Shown here piece after piece: positions 1 to 7,215 of a stretch of DNA of 9,868 nucleotides. Source of the DNA: Bacteroidia bacterium (GTDB lineage: Bacteria > Bacteroidota > Bacteroidia > Bacteroidales > Tannerellaceae); the NCBI GenBank assembly GCA_025996775.1, contig BNTS01000119.1:1-9868 (forward strand), read 5' to 3'. The number at the start of each line of letters is the position of its first letter. Positions within the stretch are counted from its first letter, which is position 1. The notes under the pieces are model-generated. The model was not told the origin of the DNA. It ran no database searches and saw nothing but the letters and a program-made list of their open reading frames with translations. A program made the translations under genes and the position numbers.

Positions 1-977
1 AGCAGGTCAATTCCGCGAATAGCCGCTTTAATACCGGCAGCATCCCCATCGTATAACACCGTGATATTATCTGTAAAGCGATGAATGATACGTATTTGAC
101 CCTGCGTTAAAGCCGTTCCTGACGAGGCCACCACATTCTCAATCCCGGCTTGATGCATGGAGATAACGTCGGTATAGCCTTCCACCAAGAAGCATCGTTT
201 TTCTTTTACAATGCTCTGTTTGGCAAAGAAAATCCCGTATAGTTCATTGCTTTTATGGTAGATTTCGCTTTCAGGCGAGTTCATGTACTTAGCCGTTTTC
301 TCGTCCTTCTTCAAAACACGGCCTCCGAAGGCTACAACCTTGCCGCTAAGCGTGTGTACCGGAAACATCACCCGTCCGCGAAAACGATCGTTCACTCCGC
401 CATTGTCGTAAGCAATTACCAAGCCCGTTTTTTCCAAATACTCCTTTTTATATCCTGCTTTTATAGCTGCCTGATAAAGAGCGTCACGGGCATCGAGGCT
501 GTATCCCAATTGAAACTTCTTGATTGTATCGTCACGGAACCCCCTTTCCCTGAAATAGCGCAAGCCGATACTCGACCCTTCCTGGTGTTCAATTAGCTGG
601 GTGGTGAAATACTTCTGCGCCCAACTATTTACGATCATCATGCTCTCCCGGTCTCCCTGCACCTGCTTTTCCTGTTCGGAGAGTTCCCGTTCCTGTATGT
701 CTATACTGTATTTTTTCGCAAGGTAGCGAAGAGCTTCGACATACGTAACCTGCTCATGCTTCATAATGAAATGCACAGACGTTCCTCCCTCGCCACAGGC
801 AAAGCACTTACAGATATTCTTTGCCGGTGACACATAGAAAGAAGGCGATTTGTCTGCATGAAATGGACATAAGCCCACAAAGTTTACGCCGCGTCGGCGC
901 AAAGAAACAAAGTCGGATACCACATCCACGATGTTAGCCACATCCAGTATCCTATCTATAGTTGGTTGATCAATCAT
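1..977 (-). CDS. dnaG: DNA primase DnaG, N-terminal part (truncated by the window edge)
   Basis: This is the replicative primase, which makes RNA primers at the fork with the DnaB helicase. I translated 325 codons from ATG 977-975 leftwards without a stop; the C-terminal part lies outside the window. The N-terminus begins MIDQPTIDRI. A CHC2 zinc-binding domain covers about residues 35-95, with C37-x2-H40-x17-C58-x2-C61 (CPFH, then CFAC). The catalytic core follows, with NDRFRGRVMFPV near 196-207. The start of the TOPRIM fold is visible: EGYTD with the metal-binding Glu266, then YDGDAAG with Asp310 and Asp312. All expected residues are present and no frameshift was seen, so the gene looks intact up to the edge. 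The missing part would hold the rest of the TOPRIM region and the helicase-binding domain. The family call is secure. Confidence 0.97.
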   Translation of the reverse strand, partial: MIDQPTIDRILDVANIVDVVSDFVSLRRRGVNFVGLCPFHADKSPSFYVSPAKNICKCFACGEGGTSVHFIMKHEQVTYVEALRYLAKKYSIDIQERELSEQEKQVQGDRESMMIVNSWAQKYFTTQLIEHQEGSSIGLRYFRERGFRDDTIKKFQLGYSLDARDALYQAAIKAGYKKEYLEKTGLVIAYDNGGVNDRFRGRVMFPVHTLSGKVVAFGGRVLKKDEKTAKYMNSPESEIYHKSNELYGIFFAKQSIVKEKRCFLVEGYTDVISMHQAGIENVVASSGTALTQGQIRIIHRFTDNITVLYDGDAAGIKAAIRGIDL

Positions 978-1000
978 TCGTCATTTACACTTTCCACCAA

Positions 1001-1032
1001 CAAAAGTAACGATAATATTTGGCTTCCGCAAA
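1001..1032 (-). promoter_or_regulatory. dnaG promoter of Bacteroidetes type
   Basis: On the minus strand, TTTG (1032-1029) lies 20 nt upstream of TACTTTTG (1008-1001). This fits the Bacteroidetes primary sigma consensus of TTTG and TAnnTTTG. Transcription would start near 994, giving a leader of about 17 nt before the dnaG ATG at 977. No Shine-Dalgarno sequence is visible, as is usual in this phylum. Confidence 0.7.
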
Positions 1033-1521
1033 CAAGCGCAAAACAAGTAAAAATCTCTTGAGAAGAAATATCAAGCATCGTATTCTTTTTTATGTCAAAC
1101 ACCGAAAATTTCATACCCTTTGGAGCTAAATTCCACATGAAACCCAATCCTCTCTTACCTTTATACAGGCACTGATTGGAAGAAATATAATAAGTATAAG
1201 CATTGTATTTATTTTATATACTTATCATATAATATATTATTTTTATATTGTTTATAGCTATATTTAGTATATGTTTTTGTAGTTATTCATATTCAGTATA
1301 TATTATTATATTAAAATTATTATATAAATATATAATATATAATTATTTTATTGATTTATAGTATATATTAAATTATTTAATCATTTTATATAATATTATT
1401 TTTTTAATTGTTTTATCATAGTTTATTAGTAAAATAAGAGTGTCCTATCTAAAAGATTATTATTTTAATTTAATATATATTATTTAAGACTTCATATTGT
1501 CCCAAGATTTCTTTGATTCAT
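1033..1521. other. Non-coding, extremely AT-rich island
   Basis: This gap between dnaG and the next gene has no coding capacity that I can support on either strand. Composition changes sharply near 1180. I counted 32 G or C in 1201-1500 (about 11%), and only 2 in the 60 bases 1321-1380, whereas 1033-1180 is much less biased. The island is built from TATA/ATAT/TTAT words with many short self-complementary stretches and no clear tandem period. I see no DnaA-box cluster, tRNA, hairpin with T-tract or insertion-sequence ends. Strand separation or intrinsic curvature is likely from composition alone; any function is unknown. Confidence 0.75.
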
Positions 1522-1555
1522 TTTGAGAGGATAATTGGAAAAATTTATATCTTTG
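1522..1555 (+). promoter_or_regulatory. Promoter of the thioredoxin-like lipoprotein gene
   Basis: TTTG at 1522-1525 and TATCTTTG (a perfect TAnnTTTG) at 1548-1555 are separated by 22 nt, slightly long for the Bacteroidetes consensus. Transcription would start near 1562, leaving about 20 nt of A/T-rich leader before ATG 1582. The -7 box is convincing; the upstream box is less certain because of the spacing. Confidence 0.6.
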
Positions 1556-1581
1556 TGAGTGTGTAATAAAAATTTAATGTT

Positions 1582-2514
1582 ATGAAGTACGTATATATCT
1601 TTTTATCATTGCTCGTTTTTGCTAATTGTAATGGACAGAAAAACAACAGTGCGGAAACGAATGGTGCAGCTAAGGAGCCGACTGCGTTTCAACTGCCAAC
1701 TATCCCCAACTTGCTTACACGGTCCGAAGACAGGGCAGCGTACCTCGTGCAACATTATTGGGATAATTTCGATTTTTCGGATACGGCCTATATACATTTA
1801 CCGGCCATATCGGAACAAGCATTTGTAGATTATATCGACGTATTGCCGTACGTGCCCTTGCAGATTGCCTCGGAATCCATCAAAGATATGCTGAAGCAGG
1901 CAGAGGCTGATAAAAAAGTCTATCGCTATTTCACGGATCTGTACGAGAAGTATCTGTACGACGCCAACTCACCCATGCGCAATGACGAATTTTATATCCC
2001 GGTTCTGGAAGCAGAGCTGGCTTCTCCTCTGACTGAAGAAAAGATTCGTCCGGCAGATTTATTACAAATGGCAAAAAAGAACCGTGTCGGTCAATCTGCA
2101 ACAAACTTCAGTTATACGCTTACCAATGGACAAAAGGGCGCTTTGCATACACTTAAAAGCCTCTATACATTGTTATTCTTTTACAACCCCGGCTGCCATA
2201 ATTGTCAGGAAGTAACTCAGCAGTTGCAAACCTCACCTGTTGTCAACTCTTTCCTCAAAAATCATACACTTACAGTTTTAGCGGTCTATACGGATGAAGA
2301 TCTGAAAGCATGGAGAGATTACCTTCCCAACATGCCGAAAGAATGGACGGTAGCTTATGATGATAAAAAGGCGATCCTCGAAAATGATCTTTATGACTTG
2401 AAGGCAATACCTTCGCTGTATTTACTCGATGGAGACCAAAAAACTGTTATTTTAAAGGATGTTGACTTCGCTCAGGTCGAAAATTTCTTCAAAAGCAAAC
2501 TGGCCGAAAAGTAA
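1582..2514 (+). CDS. DUF5106-type lipoprotein with C-terminal thioredoxin-like domain
   Basis: This is a 310-residue secreted protein. Residues 1-15 form a hydrophobic signal peptide ending in Cys16 (FANC), which suggests a lipoprotein; Asn before the cysteine is unusual but Bacteroidetes lipoboxes are loose. Residues 17-35 are a polar linker. About residues 45-160 are helical (RAAYLVQHYWDNFDFSD and following) and resemble the DUF5106 domain common in Bacteroides. Residues 165-310 are a TlpA/AhpC-like thioredoxin fold with FYNPGCHNCQE, giving the redox pair Cys205-x2-Cys208, and the cis-proline loop AIPSLYLLD at Pro277. The active pair suggests thiol-disulfide exchange on the periplasmic side of a membrane; the substrate is unknown. 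It stands alone on the plus strand with its own promoter, and no terminator lies directly after the stop. The fold is clear; the physiological role is inferred. Confidence 0.85.
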   Translation: MKYVYIFLSLLVFANCNGQKNNSAETNGAAKEPTAFQLPTIPNLLTRSEDRAAYLVQHYWDNFDFSDTAYIHLPAISEQAFVDYIDVLPYVPLQIASESIKDMLKQAEADKKVYRYFTDLYEKYLYDANSPMRNDEFYIPVLEAELASPLTEEKIRPADLLQMAKKNRVGQSATNFSYTLTNGQKGALHTLKSLYTLLFFYNPGCHNCQEVTQQLQTSPVVNSFLKNHTLTVLAVYTDEDLKAWRDYLPNMPKEWTVAYDDKKAILENDLYDLKAIPSLYLLDGDQKTVILKDVDFAQVENFFKSKLAEK

Positions 2515-2536
2515 CGACAAATAATCGACAAATAAT
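2515..2536. repeat. Perfect 11-bp tandem duplication after the stop codon
   Basis: CGACAAATAAT occurs twice back to back (2515-2525 and 2526-2536), starting at the first base after the TAA stop of the lipoprotein gene. It probably arose by slippage or local duplication. No role is evident. Confidence 0.85.
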
Positions 2537-2688
2537 TCAGTCATAGTTTATTATAGAAACATCGACAAGAAGCCAACCTGATACAATGATGGGACAAAGA
2601 TTAAATTCCTACCTCTACTATTTGGGAGTATAGAGAAAAGACTTAGTAGTTAAATAAATTTAAAAACATTTTTTTCCTTCCAGGAAAC

Positions 2689-2719
2689 TATGTCGTAAAA
2701 CATAAAATCTGTATCTTTG
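2689..2719 (+). promoter_or_regulatory. Promoter of the candidate small RNA
   Basis: TATCTTTG at 2712-2719 matches TAnnTTTG perfectly. Exactly 19 nt upstream is TATG (2689-2692), three of four bases of the TTTG box. No reading frame starts just downstream, so this promoter appears to serve a non-coding transcript beginning near 2726. Confidence 0.65.
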
Positions 2720-2725
2720 CACTGT

Positions 2726-2796
2726 GTTTTTCATGGTATTTAGATTTAAGGTTAGCAATAAAGATTGGTTGTCGTGATGACAACCTTTTCTTTTTT
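2726..2796 (+). ncRNA. Candidate small RNA of about 70 nt
   Basis: A Bacteroidetes promoter (2689-2719) is followed about 50 nt later by a perfect intrinsic terminator: stem GGTTGTC (2767-2773), loop GTGAT, stem GACAACC (2779-2785), then a T-rich tail (2786-2796). There is no plausible coding frame between them. The unpaired 5' part (TTTTTCATGG and TTTAGATTTAAGGTTAGC) could be a seed region. From memory, very similar blocks recur in intergenic regions of Bacteroides genomes. It may therefore belong to a described multicopy family, such as the Bacteroidales-1 motif or a paralogous sRNA family of Bacteroides, but I could not run a family search. The transcription start is inferred from the promoter and may be off by a few bases. 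Target and function are unknown. Confidence 0.6.
2767..2796 (+). terminator. Intrinsic terminator of the candidate small RNA
   Basis: A 7-bp perfect stem (2767-2773 with 2779-2785) closes a GTGAT loop. It is followed by TTTTC and six more T residues (2786-2796). This is a textbook Rho-independent terminator on the plus strand; on the minus strand no T-tract follows. Confidence 0.85.
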
Positions 2797-2802
2797 ATAG
2801 AC

Positions 2803-2837
2803 CGCCCTCCCTTGTCATTGATAAACAAGGGAGGGCG
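2803..2837. terminator. Strong 13-bp hairpin in the convergent gap
   Basis: CGCCCTCCCTTGT (2803-2815) pairs perfectly with 2825-2837 around a 9-nt loop. It starts 10 nt beyond the GH95 stop codon (2848), so it probably ends or protects that minus-strand mRNA, although the minus strand has no T-tract after it. On the plus strand TTTTGTGTT follows, so it could act as a back-up terminator behind the small RNA. The hairpin is certain; which strand it terminates is not. Confidence 0.7.
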
Positions 2838-2847
2838 TTTTGTGTTA

Positions 2848-5274
2848 TTAAAAGCCTAATATCAATTCGTCACCAGGACGCATATCTATGGTTAACAGGC
2901 CGTTGGAGACAGGGAGGGAAATGGGCTTTTGATTTAAGCGAATGCTAAGTTGGCCGGAATTTTCAGGTAGCTTTATTTGATAGGTGTAGGCTGTGATGGA
3001 ATGAAGGGTGGCTTCTGTAAGCAGACCTTTTTTCCATTGAGCCGAAACCTCAGCTCCGCCATAAACCTTTAGACCTTTAAAACTGCCATTCGGCCAGGCT
3101 TCGGGCAAAGCAGGGAGGAGTTCAATCTTTCCTGTTTGACTTTGTACCAGCATTTCAGCAATTCCTGCGGTAGCTCCAAAGTTTCCATCAATCTGGAAAG
3201 GGGGATGCGAACAAAATAGGTTTGGATAACTACCGCCACCTTCGCCGTTATACTTTGTTTCTCCTGTTTTGATGGCGGGAGCCAGCAGGTCACATAGAAG
3301 TTTGTAAGCGTGGTCGCCATCATGAAGACGTGCCCAGAAGTTAATTTTCCATGCCATCGACCAACCGGTGCTTCTATCGCCTCTTCCTTCCAATGATTTA
3401 CGTGCTCCTTCGGCCAGTTCAGGAGTACGCTCTACCGATATTTCGTTGCCGGGATAAAGGCCATAGAGGTGGGATACGTGTCGGTGATGAGGCTCTGCTT
3501 CCTGGTAAGGCTCAAGCCATTCCATGATGCGGCCATCTTGACCTATAGTGGTGGGCATCAGGCGAGAGCGCTTGTCCGTTAGTTCGTTGATGAAGTCGGC
3601 ATCTCTTCCAAGAATGGTAGCGGCTTCGATGGTATTGGTGAAAAGTTCACGCACAATCTGGTTGTCCATGGCTGAACCTGCAACAATACTAATTTTCTGA
3701 TCGTTAAACAGAAAAGCATTCTCAGGCGAAGTCGTAGGAGCAGTGACCAAGTATTTGCTGCGAGGGTCTTCCACCAGCATATCGGTGAAGAAGAGGGCAG
3801 CGCCTTTCATCACGGGGTACACTTCAGCCAGATAAGTTTTATCTTGCGTGTAAAGGTAATGGGTATAAAGATGTTCACAAAGCCAGGCTGCAGAGGTGTT
3901 GGTAGCACCCCAGGAGGGATGCTCGCCGGGAGCCGTAAATTCCCAGACGTTTCCTAAGATATGCGTCACCCATCCGCGAGCATTGTAGTAAACCCGTGCC
4001 GTTTGTTCACCGCTGGTTACCTGGTGTTTTGTCCACTCTATCATAGGGAGATGAAGCTCGGAGAGATTGGTAACTTCTGCCGGCCAAAGATTCATTTGCA
4101 GGTTGATATTCAGGTGGTAGTCACCATTCCAGGGCGTCCGTATAGTTCTAGCCCAAAGACCCTGCAGGTTGGGAGGAAGCAAACCCGGACGAGTAGACGA
4201 TATAAGCAGGTAACGACCGAACTGAAAATAAAGACTTATGAGAGCAGGATCATTCTTATCTTGATAGAAGGCGTCGAGGCGCTTGTTTATAGGCCAATTA
4301 ACCCTTTCGTTACGACCCAGATTGAGGCTGGCACGGTCAAATAGTTTGCTATAAGCGGCTATATGTTCTTTCTTTAGAACGCTGAATTCCTTCTTTGCGG
4401 AGGCTTCAAGCAGGGAAACAATTTCTGATTCTACATCCTTTCCAAAATAATCAGTCGCCATGCTGACTAAGAGTACAGCTTCGGATGCATTTTGCACTGA
4501 AACGCTTGTATCAGAAGCCGATAGACTTCCGCCTTTAGGTAGAAGGATACGTACACGAGCGCCGTATTTCATACCTGCTCCATCCGTTCCATTATTAAGT
4601 TGGCCCATCATGACGAGATCTTTTCCGCTTGTGGATATGGTATATCTTTCAGGACGATTCATACCGACAGAGAAGTTGAGAGCATTATTAACATCTGCTG
4701 AAAGATGAATCACGCCCAAGTCGCCACTAAAAGAAGTAAAAGCTTCACGGGTATAGTTTACACTACCCTTTTTGAACGAAAGGGTAGCCGTTGCATCCTG
4801 CAGATTCAACTCACGTATATAGGACGAGACGGAATCATTGGATTCGCGCAAGTAGGTGTAATTCAGGACTAAGTTCCCCAATAGCTGGTAGGTTCCGAAA
4901 GGAACATTTGCTCCGTTTCCGTTTCCGCTGCCTACACCTTTACACACAAAAGTTTCGTACATAAGGGCTTGTGCCTCATCGTTGCGACCGTCGAAAAGCA
5001 GGCGTCTGATGTTTGGAAGCGACCAGTGGGCATAAGGATTGTCGGCATCTTGCTTGCCGCCGGACCAGAGAGAGATTTCGTTCATCACGAACGTTTCTTT
5101 ATTGACTCCACCATCGGGCATCAAACCTAAGCGGCCATTACCCAGAGGAAGCGTTTCCTCCCATATACGAGCAGGGGAATCGAAGAAATACGATAAGGAT
5201 TTCTCCTTATTAATCATCGGTGTCGTGCAGCCTGCCAACAACAAGACAACTGATAAAGCATAAAGGGATTTCAT
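2848..5274 (-). CDS. Secreted alpha-L-fucosidase (GH95 family) lipoprotein
   Basis: This 808-residue GH95 enzyme should release terminal alpha-1,2-linked L-fucose (some family members prefer L-galactose) from host or plant glycans by an inverting mechanism. MKSLYALSVVLLLAGC is a lipoprotein signal with a good lipobox (Cys16), so it is membrane-anchored. About residues 28-290 form the beta-sandwich (RIWEETLPLGNGRLG, WSGG). About 300-710 form the (alpha/alpha)6 barrel, and the rest a C-terminal beta domain. Expected catalytic residues, by analogy with Bifidobacterium AfcA, are Asn389 and Asn391 (NINLQMN), Glu518 as acid (SPEN) and Asp696 (IDGNFG). I chose ATG 5274-5272; an in-frame TTG at 5301-5299 would add nine residues before the signal peptide and has no support. 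It lies 27 nt after the ABC exporter gene, probably in one operon. No SusC/SusD pair is in view. Fucose versus galactose preference cannot be read here. Confidence 0.93.
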   Translation of the reverse strand: MKSLYALSVVLLLAGCTTPMINKEKSLSYFFDSPARIWEETLPLGNGRLGLMPDGGVNKETFVMNEISLWSGGKQDADNPYAHWSLPNIRRLLFDGRNDEAQALMYETFVCKGVGSGNGNGANVPFGTYQLLGNLVLNYTYLRESNDSVSSYIRELNLQDATATLSFKKGSVNYTREAFTSFSGDLGVIHLSADVNNALNFSVGMNRPERYTISTSGKDLVMMGQLNNGTDGAGMKYGARVRILLPKGGSLSASDTSVSVQNASEAVLLVSMATDYFGKDVESEIVSLLEASAKKEFSVLKKEHIAAYSKLFDRASLNLGRNERVNWPINKRLDAFYQDKNDPALISLYFQFGRYLLISSTRPGLLPPNLQGLWARTIRTPWNGDYHLNINLQMNLWPAEVTNLSELHLPMIEWTKHQVTSGEQTARVYYNARGWVTHILGNVWEFTAPGEHPSWGATNTSAAWLCEHLYTHYLYTQDKTYLAEVYPVMKGAALFFTDMLVEDPRSKYLVTAPTTSPENAFLFNDQKISIVAGSAMDNQIVRELFTNTIEAATILGRDADFINELTDKRSRLMPTTIGQDGRIMEWLEPYQEAEPHHRHVSHLYGLYPGNEISVERTPELAEGARKSLEGRGDRSTGWSMAWKINFWARLHDGDHAYKLLCDLLAPAIKTGETKYNGEGGGSYPNLFCSHPPFQIDGNFGATAGIAEMLVQSQTGKIELLPALPEAWPNGSFKGLKVYGGAEVSAQWKKGLLTEATLHSITAYTYQIKLPENSGQLSIRLNQKPISLPVSNGLLTIDMRPGDELILGF

Positions 5275-5301
5275 AATAACACGTATTATATTGTTTGTCA
5301 A

Positions 5302-7149
5302 TTAAAAGCTTTGCATATCACATAATCGTTTGTAGTACCCTCCTAAAGTCAAGAGCTCCTCGTGACGACCACGCTCTACAATCTCTCCCTCATGCATAAC
5401 ACAAATCTCGTCGGCATTGCGAATGGTGGAGAGGCGGTGGGCTATGACAATGGTAGTACGGTTTTTCATTAGGTTTTCGAGGGCTTCCTGTACCAAACGT
5501 TCCGATTCTGTATCAAGCGCTGAGGTAGCCTCGTCGAGAATCAAAACAGGAGGATTCTTAAGGATCGCACGTGCAATACTGATACGTTGCCGCTGACCGC
5601 CGGATAGTTTACTGCCCCGGTCGCCTATGTTGCTGTCATAGCCATCTTCAGTTGCCATGATGAAATCGTGCGCATTGGCAATGCGTGCAGCATTCTCTAC
5701 ACCACCTTGTGTTGCATTATCTACACCAAACGCAATATTATTAAAGAAGCTGTCATTAAATAAGATAGCTTCCTGATTAACATTTCCCATCAAAGAGCGC
5801 AAATCATAGAGTGAAGCATCCCTCACATCCGTATCGTCGATGGTAATACTGCCTTTATCCACATCGTAGAAACGGGGTAGCAGGTCTACCAACGTACTCT
5901 TTCCCGAGCCGGATTGCCCAACGAGGGCTAATGTTTTCCCCTTGGGAATGGTTAGATTGATACCTTTTAGCACCCAATCGTTTTGATATTTGAACCAAAC
6001 ATCGTTATAAGCTATCTTTTTCTCCAATTTGATGGGTCTCGGATGCTCCGGATCATGAATAGTTGTTTCGGCCATCAGTATTTTGTCTATTCGTGTCATG
6101 GAAGCTAAGCCTTTTTGGATAGAATATGCCGCCTTGCTCAGATCTTTCGCCGGATTGATGATGCTATAGAAAATGACTAAGTAATATATAAAGGTAGAAG
6201 CGCTAATGAGGCTGTTGTCTTGCAGGATAAGGGTGCCTCCAAACCATAGCACGATGGCGATAGTGACAGTTCCAAGGAACTCACTCATAGGATGCGCCAG
6301 TTGTTGACGACGGTAAATACGATTTGTAGTGCGGCGGAACGTGTCGTTGCCTTTCTCAAAACGCACCTCAATCTTCTTTTCTGCATTAAACGCTTTTATT
6401 ATACGCAGGCCACTGAGGGTCTCTTCAATCAGGCTCATCAAGTATCCCCATTGTTCCTGTCCGAGGAGCGATTTCTTCTTTAGGGTTTTCCCGACCTGCC
6501 CCATAATATAACCGGCTAATGGTAAAAGTATAAGAACGAAAAGAGTAAGTTGCCAACTGATAATAATCATTCCCAAAAGATAAATTGATATAAGGATGGG
6601 ATTTTTGAAGAGCATATCAAGCGAACTCATGATAGACGTTTCTATTTCGTTCACGTCACCGGATACACGAGCCAGTATGTCGCCCTTCCTCTCTTCGGAG
6701 AAGAAACTCAGGGATAGTTGGGTAATTTTCCGATTTATCTGATTCCGTATATCTCGCACAACGCCGGTGCGAATAGGAATCATGGTATAGGATGCAAAAT
6801 AGGTGGAAGCGTCTTTGAGGAAAGTCATTACGACCAAGAAGATGCCGAGCATTATTAAGGTAAACGAACCGCCATACACCTCCATCAACTCGGTGACATA
6901 GGCAAAGAAGTTTGTCTTCAAAGCGCCGGGTACCTCCTTCCAGAAATCCCACGAAGAGGGATTCCATGCCAAGTCCACATGCGTGTAAACCTCGGCGTCT
7001 GTTTTAAACAGGATATTGAGGATGGGAATGATAAGGGCAAAGGAAAAAAGATTCAGTATGGCCGACAGGATGTTGAAAACGACATTCAGCACCAGGTATT
7101 TTTTATAGGGCGGAATGAATCGTCTAAGGATGCGAAGAAAATCTTTCAT
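5302..7149 (-). CDS. MsbA-type ABC exporter, fused membrane and ATPase domains
   Basis: This is a 615-residue half-transporter that should work as a dimer in the inner membrane and export lipids, peptides or drugs using ATP. About residues 1-345 are the membrane domain, with hydrophobic segments near 18-45, 97-112, 183-215, 292-310 and 317-332; the loop at about 50-95 is longer than in the shortest homologues. The ATPase domain covers about 375-615. It has Walker A GQSGSGKST (411-419), Q-loop Gln459, signature LSGGQ (515-519), Walker B VLILDE with catalytic Glu540, and switch His571 (IAHRLST). All key residues are intact, so both ATP sites of a homodimer should be active. The ATG at 7149-7147 directly precedes MKDFLRILRRF. 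The closest functional type is the lipid A flippase MsbA, but substrate cannot be assigned from sequence, so no gene symbol is given. It is first in a likely operon with the GH95 enzyme and is divergent from the MFS pump. Confidence 0.93.
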   Translation of the reverse strand: MKDFLRILRRFIPPYKKYLVLNVVFNILSAILNLFSFALIIPILNILFKTDAEVYTHVDLAWNPSSWDFWKEVPGALKTNFFAYVTELMEVYGGSFTLIMLGIFLVVMTFLKDASTYFASYTMIPIRTGVVRDIRNQINRKITQLSLSFFSEERKGDILARVSGDVNEIETSIMSSLDMLFKNPILISIYLLGMIIISWQLTLFVLILLPLAGYIMGQVGKTLKKKSLLGQEQWGYLMSLIEETLSGLRIIKAFNAEKKIEVRFEKGNDTFRRTTNRIYRRQQLAHPMSEFLGTVTIAIVLWFGGTLILQDNSLISASTFIYYLVIFYSIINPAKDLSKAAYSIQKGLASMTRIDKILMAETTIHDPEHPRPIKLEKKIAYNDVWFKYQNDWVLKGINLTIPKGKTLALVGQSGSGKSTLVDLLPRFYDVDKGSITIDDTDVRDASLYDLRSLMGNVNQEAILFNDSFFNNIAFGVDNATQGGVENAARIANAHDFIMATEDGYDSNIGDRGSKLSGGQRQRISIARAILKNPPVLILDEATSALDTESERLVQEALENLMKNRTTIVIAHRLSTIRNADEICVMHEGEIVERGRHEELLTLGGYYKRLCDMQSF

Positions 7150-7193
7150 GTAATATTAAATTGTTTAGGCCCGCAAGTTAGTACTTTTTCTTC

Positions 7194-7201
7194 TATCTTT
7201 G
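7194..7201 (+). promoter_or_regulatory. -7 box upstream of the MFS gene
   Basis: TATCTTTG is a perfect TAnnTTTG element ending 14 nt before the ATG at 7216. No TTTG is found at the usual distance (7169-7174 reads GCCCGC). The promoter is therefore either activator-dependent or weak, and the leader would be under 10 nt. The divergent exporter gene starts at 7149, so both promoters must fit in a 66-nt gap. Confidence 0.5.
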
Positions 7202-7215
7202 CGCATATTATAGCA

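Noticed and set aside
255..596. Plus-strand 113-codon frame
   Set aside because: It is antisense to dnaG, which is intact in its own frame with all zinc-binding and TOPRIM residues.
1201..1500. Replication origin next to dnaG
   Set aside because: AT-richness alone is insufficient: I see no DnaA-box cluster, and dnaG is not a reliable origin marker in this group.
5275..5301. TTG start for the GH95 gene adding nine residues
   Set aside because: The ATG at 5274 is followed at once by an ideal lipoprotein signal peptide; the extension would spoil it and directly abuts the exporter stop codon.
6979..7215. N-terminal extension of the MFS gene by 79 codons
   Set aside because: It runs antisense through the exporter gene, carries no membrane segment, and the -7 box at 7194-7201 lies inside it. 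ATG 7216 matches the family's start.
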